From: Candidatus Azambacteria bacterium
GTDB lineage: Bacteria > Patescibacteriota > Minisyncoccia > UBA10092
Direction of reading: 5' to 3'
DNA: 36,779 bases
Assembly (NCBI GenBank): GCA_016213445.1
Contig: JACRAJ010000002.1
Location: 1 to 36,779 of the forward strand
Shown here in pieces: positions 16,314 to 24,696 of the stretch. How positions within the stretch are numbered: the first letter of the stretch is position 1; every line of letters begins with the position of its first letter. The notes beneath the pieces were generated by a model. The model searched no databases, had not been told where the DNA came from, and saw only the letters and a list, made by a program, of their open reading frames with translations. The translations under genes were made by a program, and so were the position numbers.

Positions 16314-16616
16314 CAGATTGACCGGAATTGTGGTCGCATCGACCGACAATCCTAATCCCATCTCGCCCAAACTGAGGGCGATTTCACTCGCAATGCGAGG
16401 ATCATAATTTTTTAGAGGAGTAATGCTTACCCCTCCGTTAGAATTCCGGATCTTGGCGGAGCCAAGTGTTTTTACTTTGCGCAGTTCCCTCATTACACCC
16501 GGAGGGACTTCCGGGAAAACGATTTTAAAAATGTTTTTGTTTCCTTTTTTAAAGGAAACAACTTCTCCGAAATAAACCGTTTTTTCCTTTGTTGAACTTC
16601 TGCGCTTCTTACTCAT
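16305..16616 (-). CDS. Conserved-looking small protein of unknown function
   Basis: 103 residues, basic N-terminus (MSKKRRSSTKEK) then a mixed alpha/beta body with GEVVSFKKGNKNIFKIVFPEVPPGVMRELRKV and a C-terminal hydrophobic stretch. No membrane segment or signal peptide. I do not recognise the family. It has the strongest expression signals in the window: a near-consensus promoter at 16743-16770, the Shine-Dalgarno AAGGGGG about 7 nt before the ATG, a 120-nt leader and a strong terminator. This suggests an abundant, separately controlled, possibly nucleic-acid-binding protein, which is inference only. Confidence 0.7.
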   Translation of the reverse strand: MSKKRRSSTKEKTVYFGEVVSFKKGNKNIFKIVFPEVPPGVMRELRKVKTLGSAKIRNSNGGVSITPLKNYDPRIASEIALSLGEMGLGLSVDATTIPVNLAF

Positions 16617-16802
16617 AAAAAACCCCCTTATTTTTAAGAAGTTTTTACAATAAAAAAGGAATTATTCCCGCCAATTTAAAAACCAAACCTCCTTTCCTTT
16701 GTTTTTTAACCGCTTAAGCGATTTTGTCAAACAACCGAATGAATAATAGCACTATCTGGCAAAATGTCAAACGCAATTTAGAAATCAAATTTTCTTTCAG
16801 AA
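16617..16802 (-). promoter_or_regulatory. Promoter and 120-nt leader of the 103-residue gene
   Basis: On the minus strand TTGACA (16770-16765) and TATTAT (16748-16743) are 16 bp apart, predicting a start near 16736. The leader contains a perfect palindrome CGCTTAAGCG (16711-16720) and ends in a strong Shine-Dalgarno. The rest of the gap up to the rseP stop at 16803 is AT-rich and without a clear terminator for rseP. Confidence 0.75.
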
Positions 16803-17882
16803 TTATTTTAGTCTTAAAATATCCCGATAAGTTATCAGAGCAACAAGAATCAGAAGCAAAATCATCCCGATCGAGTGAATCGCATTTTCGATTTTGGGAT
16901 TTACTTTGCTTCCTTTAATCTTTTCTATGGCTAAAAATAACAGTCGGCCGCCGTCAAGGGCCGGAAAAGGAATAAGGTTTAAAACCGTTAAATTAAGGGA
17001 GATGACGGCCACCAATTGAAGAAGATATATGAAGCCCAATTGGGCGGCCTGGTTGGTTAAGACGGCAATTCCCACGGGGCCGGCCAAACCTTGAGGCGTT
17101 TTTCCCGCGGTAATCAGATTTTTCAATAAATCCCAGAATCCGGCGATTATTTCCCAAGTTAAAATGAAAGTTGATTTTATTCCGAGCCAAAAACTTTGAT
17201 GCCACGGATAAGAAATGAAACCGGTTTTTGCCAAGCCGATTCCCAAAGCGCCTTCTCCTTCGGGAGGATTGATTCTCGGTGTCGCCTTGATTTCAAAATA
17301 GTCTTTGCCGCGCTGAATATTAAATAATATTTCTTTTCCTTTATTGGCGTTAATTGCGTCTTGAAGAACGGATATTTCATTAACGGCAACGGTTTTATCG
17401 CCGATTTTAACGGATTTTATCGCGTCGCCCATTTTTATGCCGGCTTTTTCCGCCGGCGAATTGCCGCTTACGGCTACAATTTGAATCGCCGTATTTTTGG
17501 CTATCGCCTCGTTGTTTTGATCGATAATTTGGGGAAGGCCGATAAAATATCCCGCTATCAGCAAGGACATGGCCAATAAAAAATTCATGGCAACGCCGCT
17601 TACGGTGATTAAGCCGCGGGTTCCGGTTGACTTAGACGAAAAACTTTTGGGATTGCTGGTATCATTGCCGTCTTCGCCTAAAATTTTAACGAAACCTCCC
17701 AACGGCAAAAGATTAACTGAATAAACGGTTTCGCCTTTTTTTATGCCGAAAATTCGCGGCGGAAAACCGAAGCCGAATTCTTCCACCGTCAATCCGCTTT
17801 TTTTGGCGGCGATGAAGTGGCCGAATTCATGGGCTAAAATCAAAACCGCCAAAACTAAAATGAAAATTATTGCCGTTATCAT
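16803..17882 (-). CDS. rseP: Site-2 type (M50) membrane metalloprotease with PDZ domain
   Basis: 359 residues. Zinc motif HEFGH at residues 18-22 in the first helix, a PDZ-like domain at about 125-200 (IVAVSGNSPAEKAGIKMGDAIKSV), and the second active-site motif LIPFPALDGGRLLF near the C-terminus, whose Asp is the third zinc ligand. Four membrane helices in all. It cleaves membrane-bound proteins within the bilayer, in other bacteria anti-sigma factors or signal peptide remnants. Its ATG overlaps the frr stop by four bases (ATGA), so the two are translationally coupled, as is common in bacteria. Confidence 0.96.
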   Translation of the reverse strand: MITAIIFILVLAVLILAHEFGHFIAAKKSGLTVEEFGFGFPPRIFGIKKGETVYSVNLLPLGGFVKILGEDGNDTSNPKSFSSKSTGTRGLITVSGVAMNFLLAMSLLIAGYFIGLPQIIDQNNEAIAKNTAIQIVAVSGNSPAEKAGIKMGDAIKSVKIGDKTVAVNEISVLQDAINANKGKEILFNIQRGKDYFEIKATPRINPPEGEGALGIGLAKTGFISYPWHQSFWLGIKSTFILTWEIIAGFWDLLKNLITAGKTPQGLAGPVGIAVLTNQAAQLGFIYLLQLVAVISLNLTVLNLIPFPALDGGRLLFLAIEKIKGSKVNPKIENAIHSIGMILLLILVALITYRDILRLK

Positions 17883-18430
17883 CCCTCTTTAATTTCTTTT
17901 TCTTTTAATTTGGCTATGTTTTCCAAACTGCTATTCGCCGCATTTATCAATTCCTGGATTTTTTCTTTAAGTTTGAATTTTTCGTCCTCGGTAATTTTTT
18001 TGCCGTCAAATAAAGCGCTAGTTTCTTTTACGGCTTCGTCGCGCGCCGCGCGGCATTTTACTTTGGCTTCTTCAAGTTTGGCGTTTACGATTTTAACGAG
18101 AGAATTTCGCCGTTCTTCGGTTAACGGCGGAATGCTTATTCTGATAAGATTTTTATCAACAATCGGATTCAAACCGAGATTAGACGCATGTATGGCTTTT
18201 TCAATTTCGGCAATTGCGCTTCTATCCCAAGGTTCGATGACCAATAATCTGGGTTCCGGCGCCGAAATTGAAGCCAGTTGTTTCAACGGAGTTTTGGCGC
18301 CGTAGTAATCAACCGAAATGTTTTCCACGAGCGCCGGCGTGGCGCGGCCGACTCTTAAGGCTGAAAATTCTTCCTTTAAAAATTTCTCGATATTTTTTAA
18401 TTTGTTTTTTAAATTTTCCAATGTTTCCAT
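17879..18430 (-). CDS. frr: Ribosome recycling factor
   Basis: 183 residues, the family's usual length. Signature segments include FSALRVGRATPALVENISVDYYGAKTPLKQLASIS (head-domain hinge), EPWDRSAIAEIEKAI and LTEERRNSLVKIVNAKLEEAK. The protein mimics a tRNA shape and, with EF-G, splits post-termination ribosomes. It is preceded by a 47-nt gap with a perfect palindrome and overlaps rseP downstream. Confidence 0.98.
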   Translation of the reverse strand: METLENLKNKLKNIEKFLKEEFSALRVGRATPALVENISVDYYGAKTPLKQLASISAPEPRLLVIEPWDRSAIAEIEKAIHASNLGLNPIVDKNLIRISIPPLTEERRNSLVKIVNAKLEEAKVKCRAARDEAVKETSALFDGKKITEDEKFKLKEKIQELINAANSSLENIAKLKEKEIKEG

Positions 18431-18456
18431 ATGTTAAACGCAAAAAATCACAAACG

Positions 18457-18487
18457 GAAATTATAGATGTCCGACATCTATAATTTC
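18457..18487. repeat. Family B perfect palindrome at the end of holB
   Basis: A 15-bp perfect stem (18457-18471 against 18473-18487) around a single central base, with the core GATGTCCGACATC. It contains the holB stop codon (18480-18478) and lies 27 nt upstream of frr. A T6 stretch follows some 8 nt further on the minus strand, so weak termination is possible. Confidence 0.85.
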
Positions 18488-19221
18488 TTTATCTCCGTGT
18501 TTAATAATAATTCATCATATGCGAATTTTGGATTAATATTGGTTTCATTCAGTTTAAAATAAATGTTTTGGCTTTTCGCTAAAAGATCGGTGATTTTTTT
18601 TGTCGGGTTGGTTTTGAATTTTTCTCTCAAAAAATAAAGCCAAGTTTTGAAAATTTTCGGAGCTTTTTGAGAATTGAGTTTTTCAATATAATTATATTTG
18701 CTTGAAAAATTAGCGCCAAGCAGAGCTTCGAAAATGTCGGAGGTTTTTTTATCCGGTTCCGAAACCGCCGGCTTTATCCGCCAGAAAGGCAATCTCACGG
18801 CGCGCGATATGATGGTGTCCGCGATAGAATCGAGCGTATTAACGCAAAGTATCACAATTGCGTGCTTTGGCGCCTCTTCGAAAATTTTCAACAGAGCGTT
18901 TTGCGCGAAATTGTTTAATTTTTCCGCCGTTTCTATTATCGCTATTTTATATTCGTTTGAATAGGGCCTTAACGTTAAAAAATTTTTGAGCTGACGAATA
19001 AGATCGATGGATAGCTCATCATTCATTTCGGGTTTTATCGAAAGCAAATCGGGATGGAATTTTCGGTTGTCATTTTTTAAAATTTTATCGGCAAACCAAA
19101 AAGCCGTTTTATGTTTGGAATCTTCGTCCGGCCCGTAGAAAATATAAGCATGAGATAAATAATCGCGTCCAATGCATTTGGTCAGATAATTTGCAATTTT
19201 TTTATATCCCGTTTCATTCAT
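18478..19221 (-). CDS. holB: DNA polymerase III delta' subunit-like clamp-loader protein
   Basis: 247 residues. The AAA+ type core keeps SHAYIFYGPD, NDELSIDLIRQLKNFL, the helix EKLNNFAQNALLKIFEEAP (as in DnaX/HolB) and the sensor SRAVRLPF. The P-loop is degenerate (YGPDEDSKHKTA lacks GxxGxGK) and the four zinc-binding Cys of the usual delta' are absent, so it should be a non-ATPase stator-type subunit. It would load the sliding clamp together with DnaX. It lies between mreB2 and frr; its stop codon is inside a palindrome. A short DnaX-like protein is the main alternative, less likely without a P-loop. Confidence 0.82.
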   Translation of the reverse strand: MNETGYKKIANYLTKCIGRDYLSHAYIFYGPDEDSKHKTAFWFADKILKNDNRKFHPDLLSIKPEMNDELSIDLIRQLKNFLTLRPYSNEYKIAIIETAEKLNNFAQNALLKIFEEAPKHAIVILCVNTLDSIADTIISRAVRLPFWRIKPAVSEPDKKTSDIFEALLGANFSSKYNYIEKLNSQKAPKIFKTWLYFLREKFKTNPTKKITDLLAKSQNIYFKLNETNINPKFAYDELLLNTEIKKL

Positions 19222-19252
19222 CAGATTTTAATTAAAAATTGAAAATTGCGCG

Positions 19253-20266
19253 TTAGCGGCGCGCCATAACGCTTCGTTTGTAAATTTCCAGATTTTCCAG
19301 AACCAAGCCGGCGCCTTTGGCGACGCACAAAAGCGGCTCTTCAGCGATATAAGCCGGCACGCCCGTGGCTTTAACTATCAATTCGTCAAAGTTTCTTAAA
19401 AGCGCTGTGCCTCCGGATAAAATTATACCCTTGTCCATAATATCGGCCGATAACTCCGGCGGAGTTTGGGATAAAACTGTTTTTAACGCCTGGATTATCT
19501 CCTTAAGGCGTTCGGAAATGGCATCAACGATTTCATTGGTGCCCACGGTTATGTTGCGCGGCAAGCCCGTTAGAATATCTCGGCCCCTGACGCCGATATG
19601 CAACTCGTCTTTTACCGGCAAAGCCGAACCGACTTCAAGTTTTATTCTTTCGGCCGTTCTTTCGCCTATTGCGAGATTATGTTTTCGTTTAAGATGCTCG
19701 ATAATCGCTTGGTCTATTTTATTGCCCCCCACTCTTTTCGAATAAGACGTTACGATGCCGCCCAAAGAAATTACCGCGACCTCGGTTGTTCCGCCGCCGA
19801 CGCCCACAATTAAATTGCCGGAAGCGGAATTAATCGGCACATCGGCGCCGATGGCGGCCAAAACCGGTTCTTTAACGATATACGCGGATCGGGCGCCGGC
19901 ATTGATGGCGGCATCGATAACGGCTCTTCTTTCCGTTGAGCTTGATCCGGACGGCACCGTTATCAAAACATCCGGTTTTATCAGCTGAAATTTTCCGAGG
20001 CTTTTTTGTATGAAGTACCTAAGCATGGCCTCGGTGATTTTGTAATCGGCGATCACGCCGTCGCGCATCGGCCTTTTGGCGATAATATTTTCCGGGGTCC
20101 GGCCGAGCATCATCTGGGCTTCGGATCCAACGGCTAAAACGGCATTATTATCGGCGGAAATAGCCACTACCGTCGGTTCGTTTAAAATAATTCCCCGGCC
20201 GGGAACAAAAACCAAAGTATTGACCGTCCCCAAATCTATTCCTATTTTTCTGGTAAATAAACTCAT
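19253..20266 (-). CDS. mreB: Second, divergent MreB/Mbl-like actin homologue
   Basis: 337 residues. Phosphate 1 is normal (GIDLGTVNTLVFVPGRG), and KEPVLAAIGA keeps the catalytic-loop Glu. The phosphate 2 motif is altered: the invariant Asp of VDIGGGTT is Gly at residue 155 (VGVGGGTTEVAV). The adenosine motif is also changed, LSGGTALLRNF where GGG is expected. The N-terminal amphipathic helix is short (MSLFTRK). It is 6 nt downstream of murA, outside the mreBCD cluster. It may co-polymerise with MreB or act as a nucleotide-binding regulator with poor hydrolysis; this is inference. Confidence 0.9.
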   Translation of the reverse strand: MSLFTRKIGIDLGTVNTLVFVPGRGIILNEPTVVAISADNNAVLAVGSEAQMMLGRTPENIIAKRPMRDGVIADYKITEAMLRYFIQKSLGKFQLIKPDVLITVPSGSSSTERRAVIDAAINAGARSAYIVKEPVLAAIGADVPINSASGNLIVGVGGGTTEVAVISLGGIVTSYSKRVGGNKIDQAIIEHLKRKHNLAIGERTAERIKLEVGSALPVKDELHIGVRGRDILTGLPRNITVGTNEIVDAISERLKEIIQALKTVLSQTPPELSADIMDKGIILSGGTALLRNFDELIVKATGVPAYIAEEPLLCVAKGAGLVLENLEIYKRSVMARR

Positions 20267-20272
20267 GTGATT

Positions 20273-21526
20273 TTATTCTTTAATTCTTTTGATGTCCGCT
20301 CCCAAGGCTCGCAAGCGTTCGTCAATTTTACAGTATCCCCTGTCTATTTGGTAAATATTATTGATTACGCTTTGGCCTTTTGCTAGGAGTGCCGCGATTA
20401 AAAGAGCCATGCCAGCGCGGATATCCGGACTGATTATTTTCTTGCCATAAAGAGGGCTCGGGCCCCTGACAATAACCCGATGGGGATCGGCCATCACGAT
20501 ATCGGCTCCCATTTGATTTAAAATATCCGTGTAAAATAACCGACCGTCGTAAATTGTTTCGTGTATTAAGGAAATACCTTCGGTTTGAGTCATTAAAACG
20601 GTAAATGGCGCTTGAAGATCGGTGGTAAATCCGGGATATTCCCTGGTTGTGATATTAACCGACTTCAACTTCTTGGCGGGTTTCACTATAACATAGTCTT
20701 TTCCGATTTCAAGATTGGCGCCAGTTTTTTGGAGCATCGCAAGTAGAACGTCTAGATGGTCGGTGTCGCAATTTTTGATTTTAATATTGCCATTTACGGC
20801 GACTCCCAAAATTACAAAAGTGCCGGCTTCAATTCTGTCGGGCATTCCATCCCACTCGCCTCCTCGCAAGGATTTCACCCCTTCGATTTTAATTGTCGAC
20901 GTTCCAGCGCCGGAAATTTTGGCGCCGAGAGAATTCAAAAAACTGGCGAGATTTTCCACCTCGGGTTCGCAAGCCGCGTTTTTCAATATTGTTTTTCCTT
21001 CCGCCAGCGCGCCTGCCATCATTAATGTTTCGGTGCCGGTGACGCTAACCATCGGAAAAACAAATTTTCCGCCTGTCAGTTTTTTGTTTTTTGAGATTGC
21101 GGTAAAAAACGATCCGTTTTTTTTAACGGAAGCGCCGAGCGCTTTAAATCCTTCTGTAAAAAAATCAATCGATCTTTTACCCAAAGTGCAGCCGCCGGGA
21201 TGGGGAAAAGAAACCCTGCCCGCGCGCGCCAGCAAAGGCCCCGTTAAAACAATCGAAGCCCTAAAACGTTCGGCGATTTCATAGTTTAAATCCGTTTTTT
21301 TGACGCGCGACGCGTCGAAAATATCGGAATTGAATTTAACTCCCAAATCGATTATAAGTTCTTTCATTCGGTTCACATCCTCAATTTGAGGCAAGTTGCT
21401 TATTTTTACTGGTTTTGACGTGAGAATGGAAGCGGCTAAAATTTTCAAAGCCGCGTTTTTGGCGTTGCCGATGGCAATTTCGCCTTCCAATTTTTTTCCG
21501 CCGTTTATAATAAAATATTCCGCCAT
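20273..21526 (-). CDS. murA: UDP-N-acetylglucosamine 1-carboxyvinyltransferase
   Basis: 417 residues, the family's length. Inverse alpha/beta barrel of the EPSP synthase type. The substrate Lys/Asn pair is in GNAKNAALKILAAS and the catalytic Cys is residue 113 in PGGCTLGKRSIDFF; a Cys here predicts fosfomycin sensitivity. Late motif DRIEAGTFVILG and EYPGFTTDLQAPF are also typical. It performs the first committed step of peptidoglycan synthesis. A TAAAAT box (21541-21536) ends 9 nt before the ATG, so the message may be nearly leaderless. It starts the operon murA-mreB2-holB-frr-rseP. Confidence 0.98.
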   Translation of the reverse strand: MAEYFIINGGKKLEGEIAIGNAKNAALKILAASILTSKPVKISNLPQIEDVNRMKELIIDLGVKFNSDIFDASRVKKTDLNYEIAERFRASIVLTGPLLARAGRVSFPHPGGCTLGKRSIDFFTEGFKALGASVKKNGSFFTAISKNKKLTGGKFVFPMVSVTGTETLMMAGALAEGKTILKNAACEPEVENLASFLNSLGAKISGAGTSTIKIEGVKSLRGGEWDGMPDRIEAGTFVILGVAVNGNIKIKNCDTDHLDVLLAMLQKTGANLEIGKDYVIVKPAKKLKSVNITTREYPGFTTDLQAPFTVLMTQTEGISLIHETIYDGRLFYTDILNQMGADIVMADPHRVIVRGPSPLYGKKIISPDIRAGMALLIAALLAKGQSVINNIYQIDRGYCKIDERLRALGADIKRIKE

Positions 21527-21603
21527 AGTGCACTTATTTTACATTGAATTTTTCAATTCGAAAACATTGACAAAATAAACTCGAAGTGGCAATAATTGCA
21601 ATC
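21527..21603. promoter_or_regulatory. Divergent promoter region between murA and the PEGA gene
   Basis: Plus strand: perfect TTGACA (21567-21572), 18 bp, AATAAT (21591-21596), giving a start at about 21603, i.e. at the ATG 21604. Minus strand: TAAAAT (21541-21536) ahead of murA, with no good -35. A small inverted repeat TTGAA-TTT-TTCAA (21545-21557) lies between the two. Confidence 0.65.
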
Positions 21604-22530
21604 ATGACCAGAAGATTCAGAAGGTTTATTTTTTTGATATTTACCGCGCTTTTTATAATGTGCAGTTTTGCCGCGGTTCTTTTTGCCGAAGGTTATCGGT
21701 TTGATTTCAGCGACTTTAAACTGGTAAAAACCGGCGGAATTTTCATTAAAACATCCACTGATGGGGCCAAAATATACATTAACGACAAATACATAGAATC
21801 AACCAATGGAATTTTAACCCACAGCGTTTTAATAAGCGGTCTTGCGCCAAAAAACTACAATGTTTTTGTTTATAAAGAAAATTATTATCCATGGAATAAA
21901 GTTGTTAAAGTTGAAAATGGAATGGTGTCCGAGTTGGATAGCATACTTTTATTTCCTCTGGAATTAAAGAAAAATAAAATTGCCGAATTGTCCGATCAGA
22001 CAATTTCCGAATTTGAAATAATCGACAGCGCGGTGAAAATTAAAAATAACAAAGCCAAAACGCTCAATACCTATAATTTAAATGACGGCAAGTTGCTAAC
22101 GAGCGAGAAATTCTCCGCCAAAGGCGGACCAGCCTCTGGCTGGAAAACCACCACGTCATCTCCTCAAGAAATAATTTCTCCCGATAAGAATAAAAAACTT
22201 TATGTTTTAAATAATCGGATTTGGGTTGAATATTTAAAAAATATAACGAAAGATCCCATTAAAAATGCCGGAGAAAAAGAATTGCTTGCCATTTACGAGC
22301 CGCCAATTGATTTTTTTGAATGGTTCGGGGATTCCAAACACGTAATGTGGTTTGCCGACAACGAATTAAATGTGGCCGAATTGGATAATAGAGGCGGAAA
22401 GAGAAACAGTATTAATTTTTATCTCGGCATCAATCCCCCGTTTTTTTGGGATCGCGAAAATTCCGAACTTTATTTTTTTGAAAAAAGCGCGGGAAAAAGT
22501 GTTTTATACAAAATAAGTTTCAAATCTTAA
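21604..22530 (+). CDS. PEGA-domain membrane-anchored protein
   Basis: 308 residues from ATG 21604. A GTG at 21586 is in frame but lies in the promoter spacer and is rejected. An N-terminal membrane anchor (about 9-28) is followed by a PEGA-type beta domain (about 45-105: IKTSTDGAKIYINDKYIESTNG...GLAPKNYNVFVYKENYYPW), then a C-terminal beta-rich region that resembles propeller-like repeats (VMWFADNELNVAEL). PEGA domains occur on cell-surface proteins. Residues 171-180 (SAKGGPASGW) come from a family A repeat. Its stop codon overlaps that of rpsI on the other strand by four bases. Function unknown. Confidence 0.8.
   Translation: MTRRFRRFIFLIFTALFIMCSFAAVLFAEGYRFDFSDFKLVKTGGIFIKTSTDGAKIYINDKYIESTNGILTHSVLISGLAPKNYNVFVYKENYYPWNKVVKVENGMVSELDSILLFPLELKKNKIAELSDQTISEFEIIDSAVKIKNNKAKTLNTYNLNDGKLLTSEKFSAKGGPASGWKTTTSSPQEIISPDKNKKLYVLNNRIWVEYLKNITKDPIKNAGEKELLAIYEPPIDFFEWFGDSKHVMWFADNELNVAELDNRGGKRNSINFYLGINPPFFWDRENSELYFFEKSAGKSVLYKISFKS
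22114..22143 (+). repeat. Family A twin-hairpin element inside the PEGA gene
   Basis: TCCGCC-AAA-GGCGGA followed by CCAGCC-TCT-GGCTGG; both stems are perfect. It is read as SAKGGPASGW, the same frame as the other coding copies. The second half matches the copy at 2896-2910 except for one loop base. Confidence 0.92.
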
Positions 22531-22958
22531 CGCTTACTCCACTGCGGAGCGCGTCGGGCTCCTTTGAGGCCAGGTTTTTTCCTTTCTTTCATTCTCGGAT
22601 CGCGGGTTAAAAATCCCAATGTCTTTAATGCGGGTTTTGATTCCGGTTGGGCCAAAGCCAAAGCGCGGCTTAAACCATGGCGCGAAGCGAAAGCTTGGGC
22701 GCGCAAACCGCCGCCGGTAATTTTTATTGAAGCGGCAAATCCGTCGATGCCAACTTTTACAAATGGATTTATCACAATATCCCGCATTTCTTTTTCTTTG
22801 AAATAATCGGTAAAATTTTTGCCGTTTACGGTAATTTCAGGATTTTTTGCGTTAAGCCAAAGACGCGCTCTGGCTGTAGCCGTTTTCCTTCTGCCGACGG
22901 CTTCCGTGTATTTTTCAATTTCAGCCGCTTTTTCCTTTTTTTGCTTTTTTATCGCCAT
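22527..22958 (-). CDS. rpsI: Ribosomal protein S9
   Basis: 143 residues from ATG 22958; a TTG four codons earlier is less likely because it overlaps rplM. The body has EAVGRRKTATARARLW, GGGLRAQAFASRHGLSRAL and the C-terminal DPRMKERKKPGLKGARRAPQWSKR, whose terminal Lys-Arg reaches the P-site tRNA. An N-terminal Lys/Glu-rich extension of about 20 residues precedes the core. It follows rplM with a one-base gap. Confidence 0.98.
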   Translation of the reverse strand: MAIKKQKKEKAAEIEKYTEAVGRRKTATARARLWLNAKNPEITVNGKNFTDYFKEKEMRDIVINPFVKVGIDGFAASIKITGGGLRAQAFASRHGLSRALALAQPESKPALKTLGFLTRDPRMKERKKPGLKGARRAPQWSKR

Positions 22959-22959
22959 A

Positions 22960-23328
22960 TTATTTTTCAATAGTTAATCTTTTCATTAATTTGGCCCGCA
23001 ATCGGTTTTTGTTGAGCATTCTTAAAACCGCCAATTTCAAAGCCCGGCCGAAATCTTTTTTGGTTACTTCGGGATATTTTAATTTTTTCAATCCGCCATG
23101 GTATCCGGTGTAATGGTAGTATATTTTTTGAGAAGCTTTTCTGCCTGTTAAAACAACTTTTCCGAAATTAAAAACCCGAACCGTCACCATCGGATCCAAA
23201 TGAGGCAAATAATCAACTTGTCTTTTGCCTCTTAGCAGAGTCGCGATTTCCGACGCCAAACGTCCCAACGACCTGCCGGCGGCGTCGATATCGTAATGTT
23301 TTGTTTTTCTGGTTGATTTGATAGTCAT
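22960..23328 (-). CDS. rplM: Ribosomal protein L13
   Basis: 122 residues, about 20 fewer than the E. coli protein, mostly missing from the C-terminus. Motifs: HYDIDAAGRSLGRLASEIATLLRGK, YYHYTGYHGGLKK and AVLRMLNKNRLRAKLMKRL. It is an early-assembling large-subunit protein and is paired with rpsI as in most bacteria. Confidence 0.97.
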   Translation of the reverse strand: MTIKSTRKTKHYDIDAAGRSLGRLASEIATLLRGKRQVDYLPHLDPMVTVRVFNFGKVVLTGRKASQKIYYHYTGYHGGLKKLKYPEVTKKDFGRALKLAVLRMLNKNRLRAKLMKRLTIEK

Positions 23329-23338
23329 ACTTAATATA

Positions 23339-23689
23339 TCACTTGATAAATTCTATTATAGCCATTTTTGCGCCGTCATTTTTTCTGGCGCCCATTTTAA
23401 AAATTCTCAAATAACCGCCCTTTCTTTCTTTGAAGCGCGGCCCTAATTCTTTAAAAAGTTTACTAACCGCTTTGGCGTTCATTTTTTTCAGTAAAAGCCG
23501 CCGATTGCTTAGAGTGTCTTTTTTTGCCGCGGTTACGGCTTTTTCAACAATTGATCTGATTTCTTTAGCTCGCGCTTCCGTGGTTTTTATTCTTTCTTTC
23601 AAAATCAAGCTGTTTCCCAAATTGAACACAAAGGCTTTTCTATAATCAGCCAATCTGCCGAATTTTCGATTTTTTTTGAGATGTTTCAT
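23339..23689 (-). CDS. rplQ: Ribosomal protein L17
   Basis: 116 residues. Signature segments HLKKNRKFGRLADYRKAFVFNLGNSLI, TTEARAKEIRSIVEKAVT and GGYLRIFKMGARKNDGAKMAIIEF. It lies 9 nt after rpoA, the standard end of the alpha operon. Confidence 0.98.
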   Translation of the reverse strand: MKHLKKNRKFGRLADYRKAFVFNLGNSLILKERIKTTEARAKEIRSIVEKAVTAAKKDTLSNRRLLLKKMNAKAVSKLFKELGPRFKERKGGYLRIFKMGARKNDGAKMAIIEFIK

Positions 23690-23698
23690 TAAAATTAA

Positions 23699-24670
23699 TT
23701 AATCCTTCTGTTTGAGAGTATAGCCCAATTTGCCCAAAACCTTTTTAATTTCTTTTAACGCTTTTTCCCCTATGTCTTCAATATCCAATAATTCTTTTTC
23801 GCCGAGCCGCAGTAATCCGGCTACGGTTTTTATGTGATTTTCCAAAAGGGCATTTTGGGTCCGGCTCGATAATTTCAAATCTTCTATTTTTATTTTGGTA
23901 GCGCCCGCTTCTTCTTTGGAAATTGCTTTTTCCGGAATTTTTTTCTCTTTTTCTTCTTCTCTTTTTTTAATTTTTTCCGTTACCGGAGATGCAATGATTT
24001 TAAAATGATCATTAAGCAAATTAGCCGCGCTTGTAAGCGCCTCAATCGGAGTTATCGTGCCGTCAGTTTCTATGTCGAATCTTAAGCGATTGTAATTTGT
24101 TTTGTCGCCGACTCTCATATCGTCAACTTCGAAATTAATTATTTTAATCGGAGTAAAAATAGCATCGACGGCTATAACGCCAACCTCTTGTTTGTCCCGC
24201 TTGCGCGATTCGATTGCCGAGTAGCCAAGTCCTTTTTCAACTTTGATTTCCATTTCAAGCGAAGCGTTTTTTGAAGTAAGCGTGGCAATGCGCACATCCG
24301 GACTGGCGATTTCCACTTGAGAAACGGTTTTTATGTTTTTGGCGAAAACTTCTCCTTCGCCTTTGGCTTTTAAAATTACTATTTGCGGTTCATCGCCATG
24401 CAATTTAAATCTCACCTGTTTCAAATTCAGAATTATCTCAACCACATCTTCCAAAATGCCGGGCAAAGTTGAAAATTCGTGGGCGACATTGTTTATTTTT
24501 ATCGAGGTAATAGCTGCGCCGGGAAGAGACGAGAGCATTACGCGCCGCAAAGCGTTTCCCAAAGTAAGCCCGTAACCGGGGTAAAGGTCTTCAATTTCCA
24601 AAATCGCTCGGCTTTGCGATACCTGTTCGATCAATTTTGGCGCTTTAGGCAAAGAAATGTTTGTTTCCAT
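23699..24670 (-). CDS. rpoA: RNA polymerase alpha subunit
   Basis: 323 residues. N-terminal assembly domain (about 1-230) with YPGYGLTLGNALRRVMLSSLPG, SIKINNVAHEFSTLPG and VGDKTNYNRLRFDIETDG. A charged linker (KKREEEKEKKIPEK) leads to the C-terminal helix-hairpin-helix domain (about 255-320, LKLSSRTQNALLENHIKTV...DIGEKALKEIKKVLGKLG), which contacts UP elements and activators. Both domains are intact. Confidence 0.99.
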   Translation of the reverse strand: METNISLPKAPKLIEQVSQSRAILEIEDLYPGYGLTLGNALRRVMLSSLPGAAITSIKINNVAHEFSTLPGILEDVVEIILNLKQVRFKLHGDEPQIVILKAKGEGEVFAKNIKTVSQVEIASPDVRIATLTSKNASLEMEIKVEKGLGYSAIESRKRDKQEVGVIAVDAIFTPIKIINFEVDDMRVGDKTNYNRLRFDIETDGTITPIEALTSAANLLNDHFKIIASPVTEKIKKREEEKEKKIPEKAISKEEAGATKIKIEDLKLSSRTQNALLENHIKTVAGLLRLGEKELLDIEDIGEKALKEIKKVLGKLGYTLKQKD

Positions 24671-24696
24671 AATTTTTCTATAATATTAAAATAATT

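Noticed and set aside
13821-20266. Two mreB genes as an assembly duplication
   Set aside because: They differ in many residues, in key motifs and in neighbours, so they are true paralogues.
21586-21603. GTG at 21586 as start of the PEGA gene
   Set aside because: It falls in the spacer between a perfect TTGACA and AATAAT; ATG 21604 matches the predicted transcript start and begins a normal basic-hydrophobic anchor.
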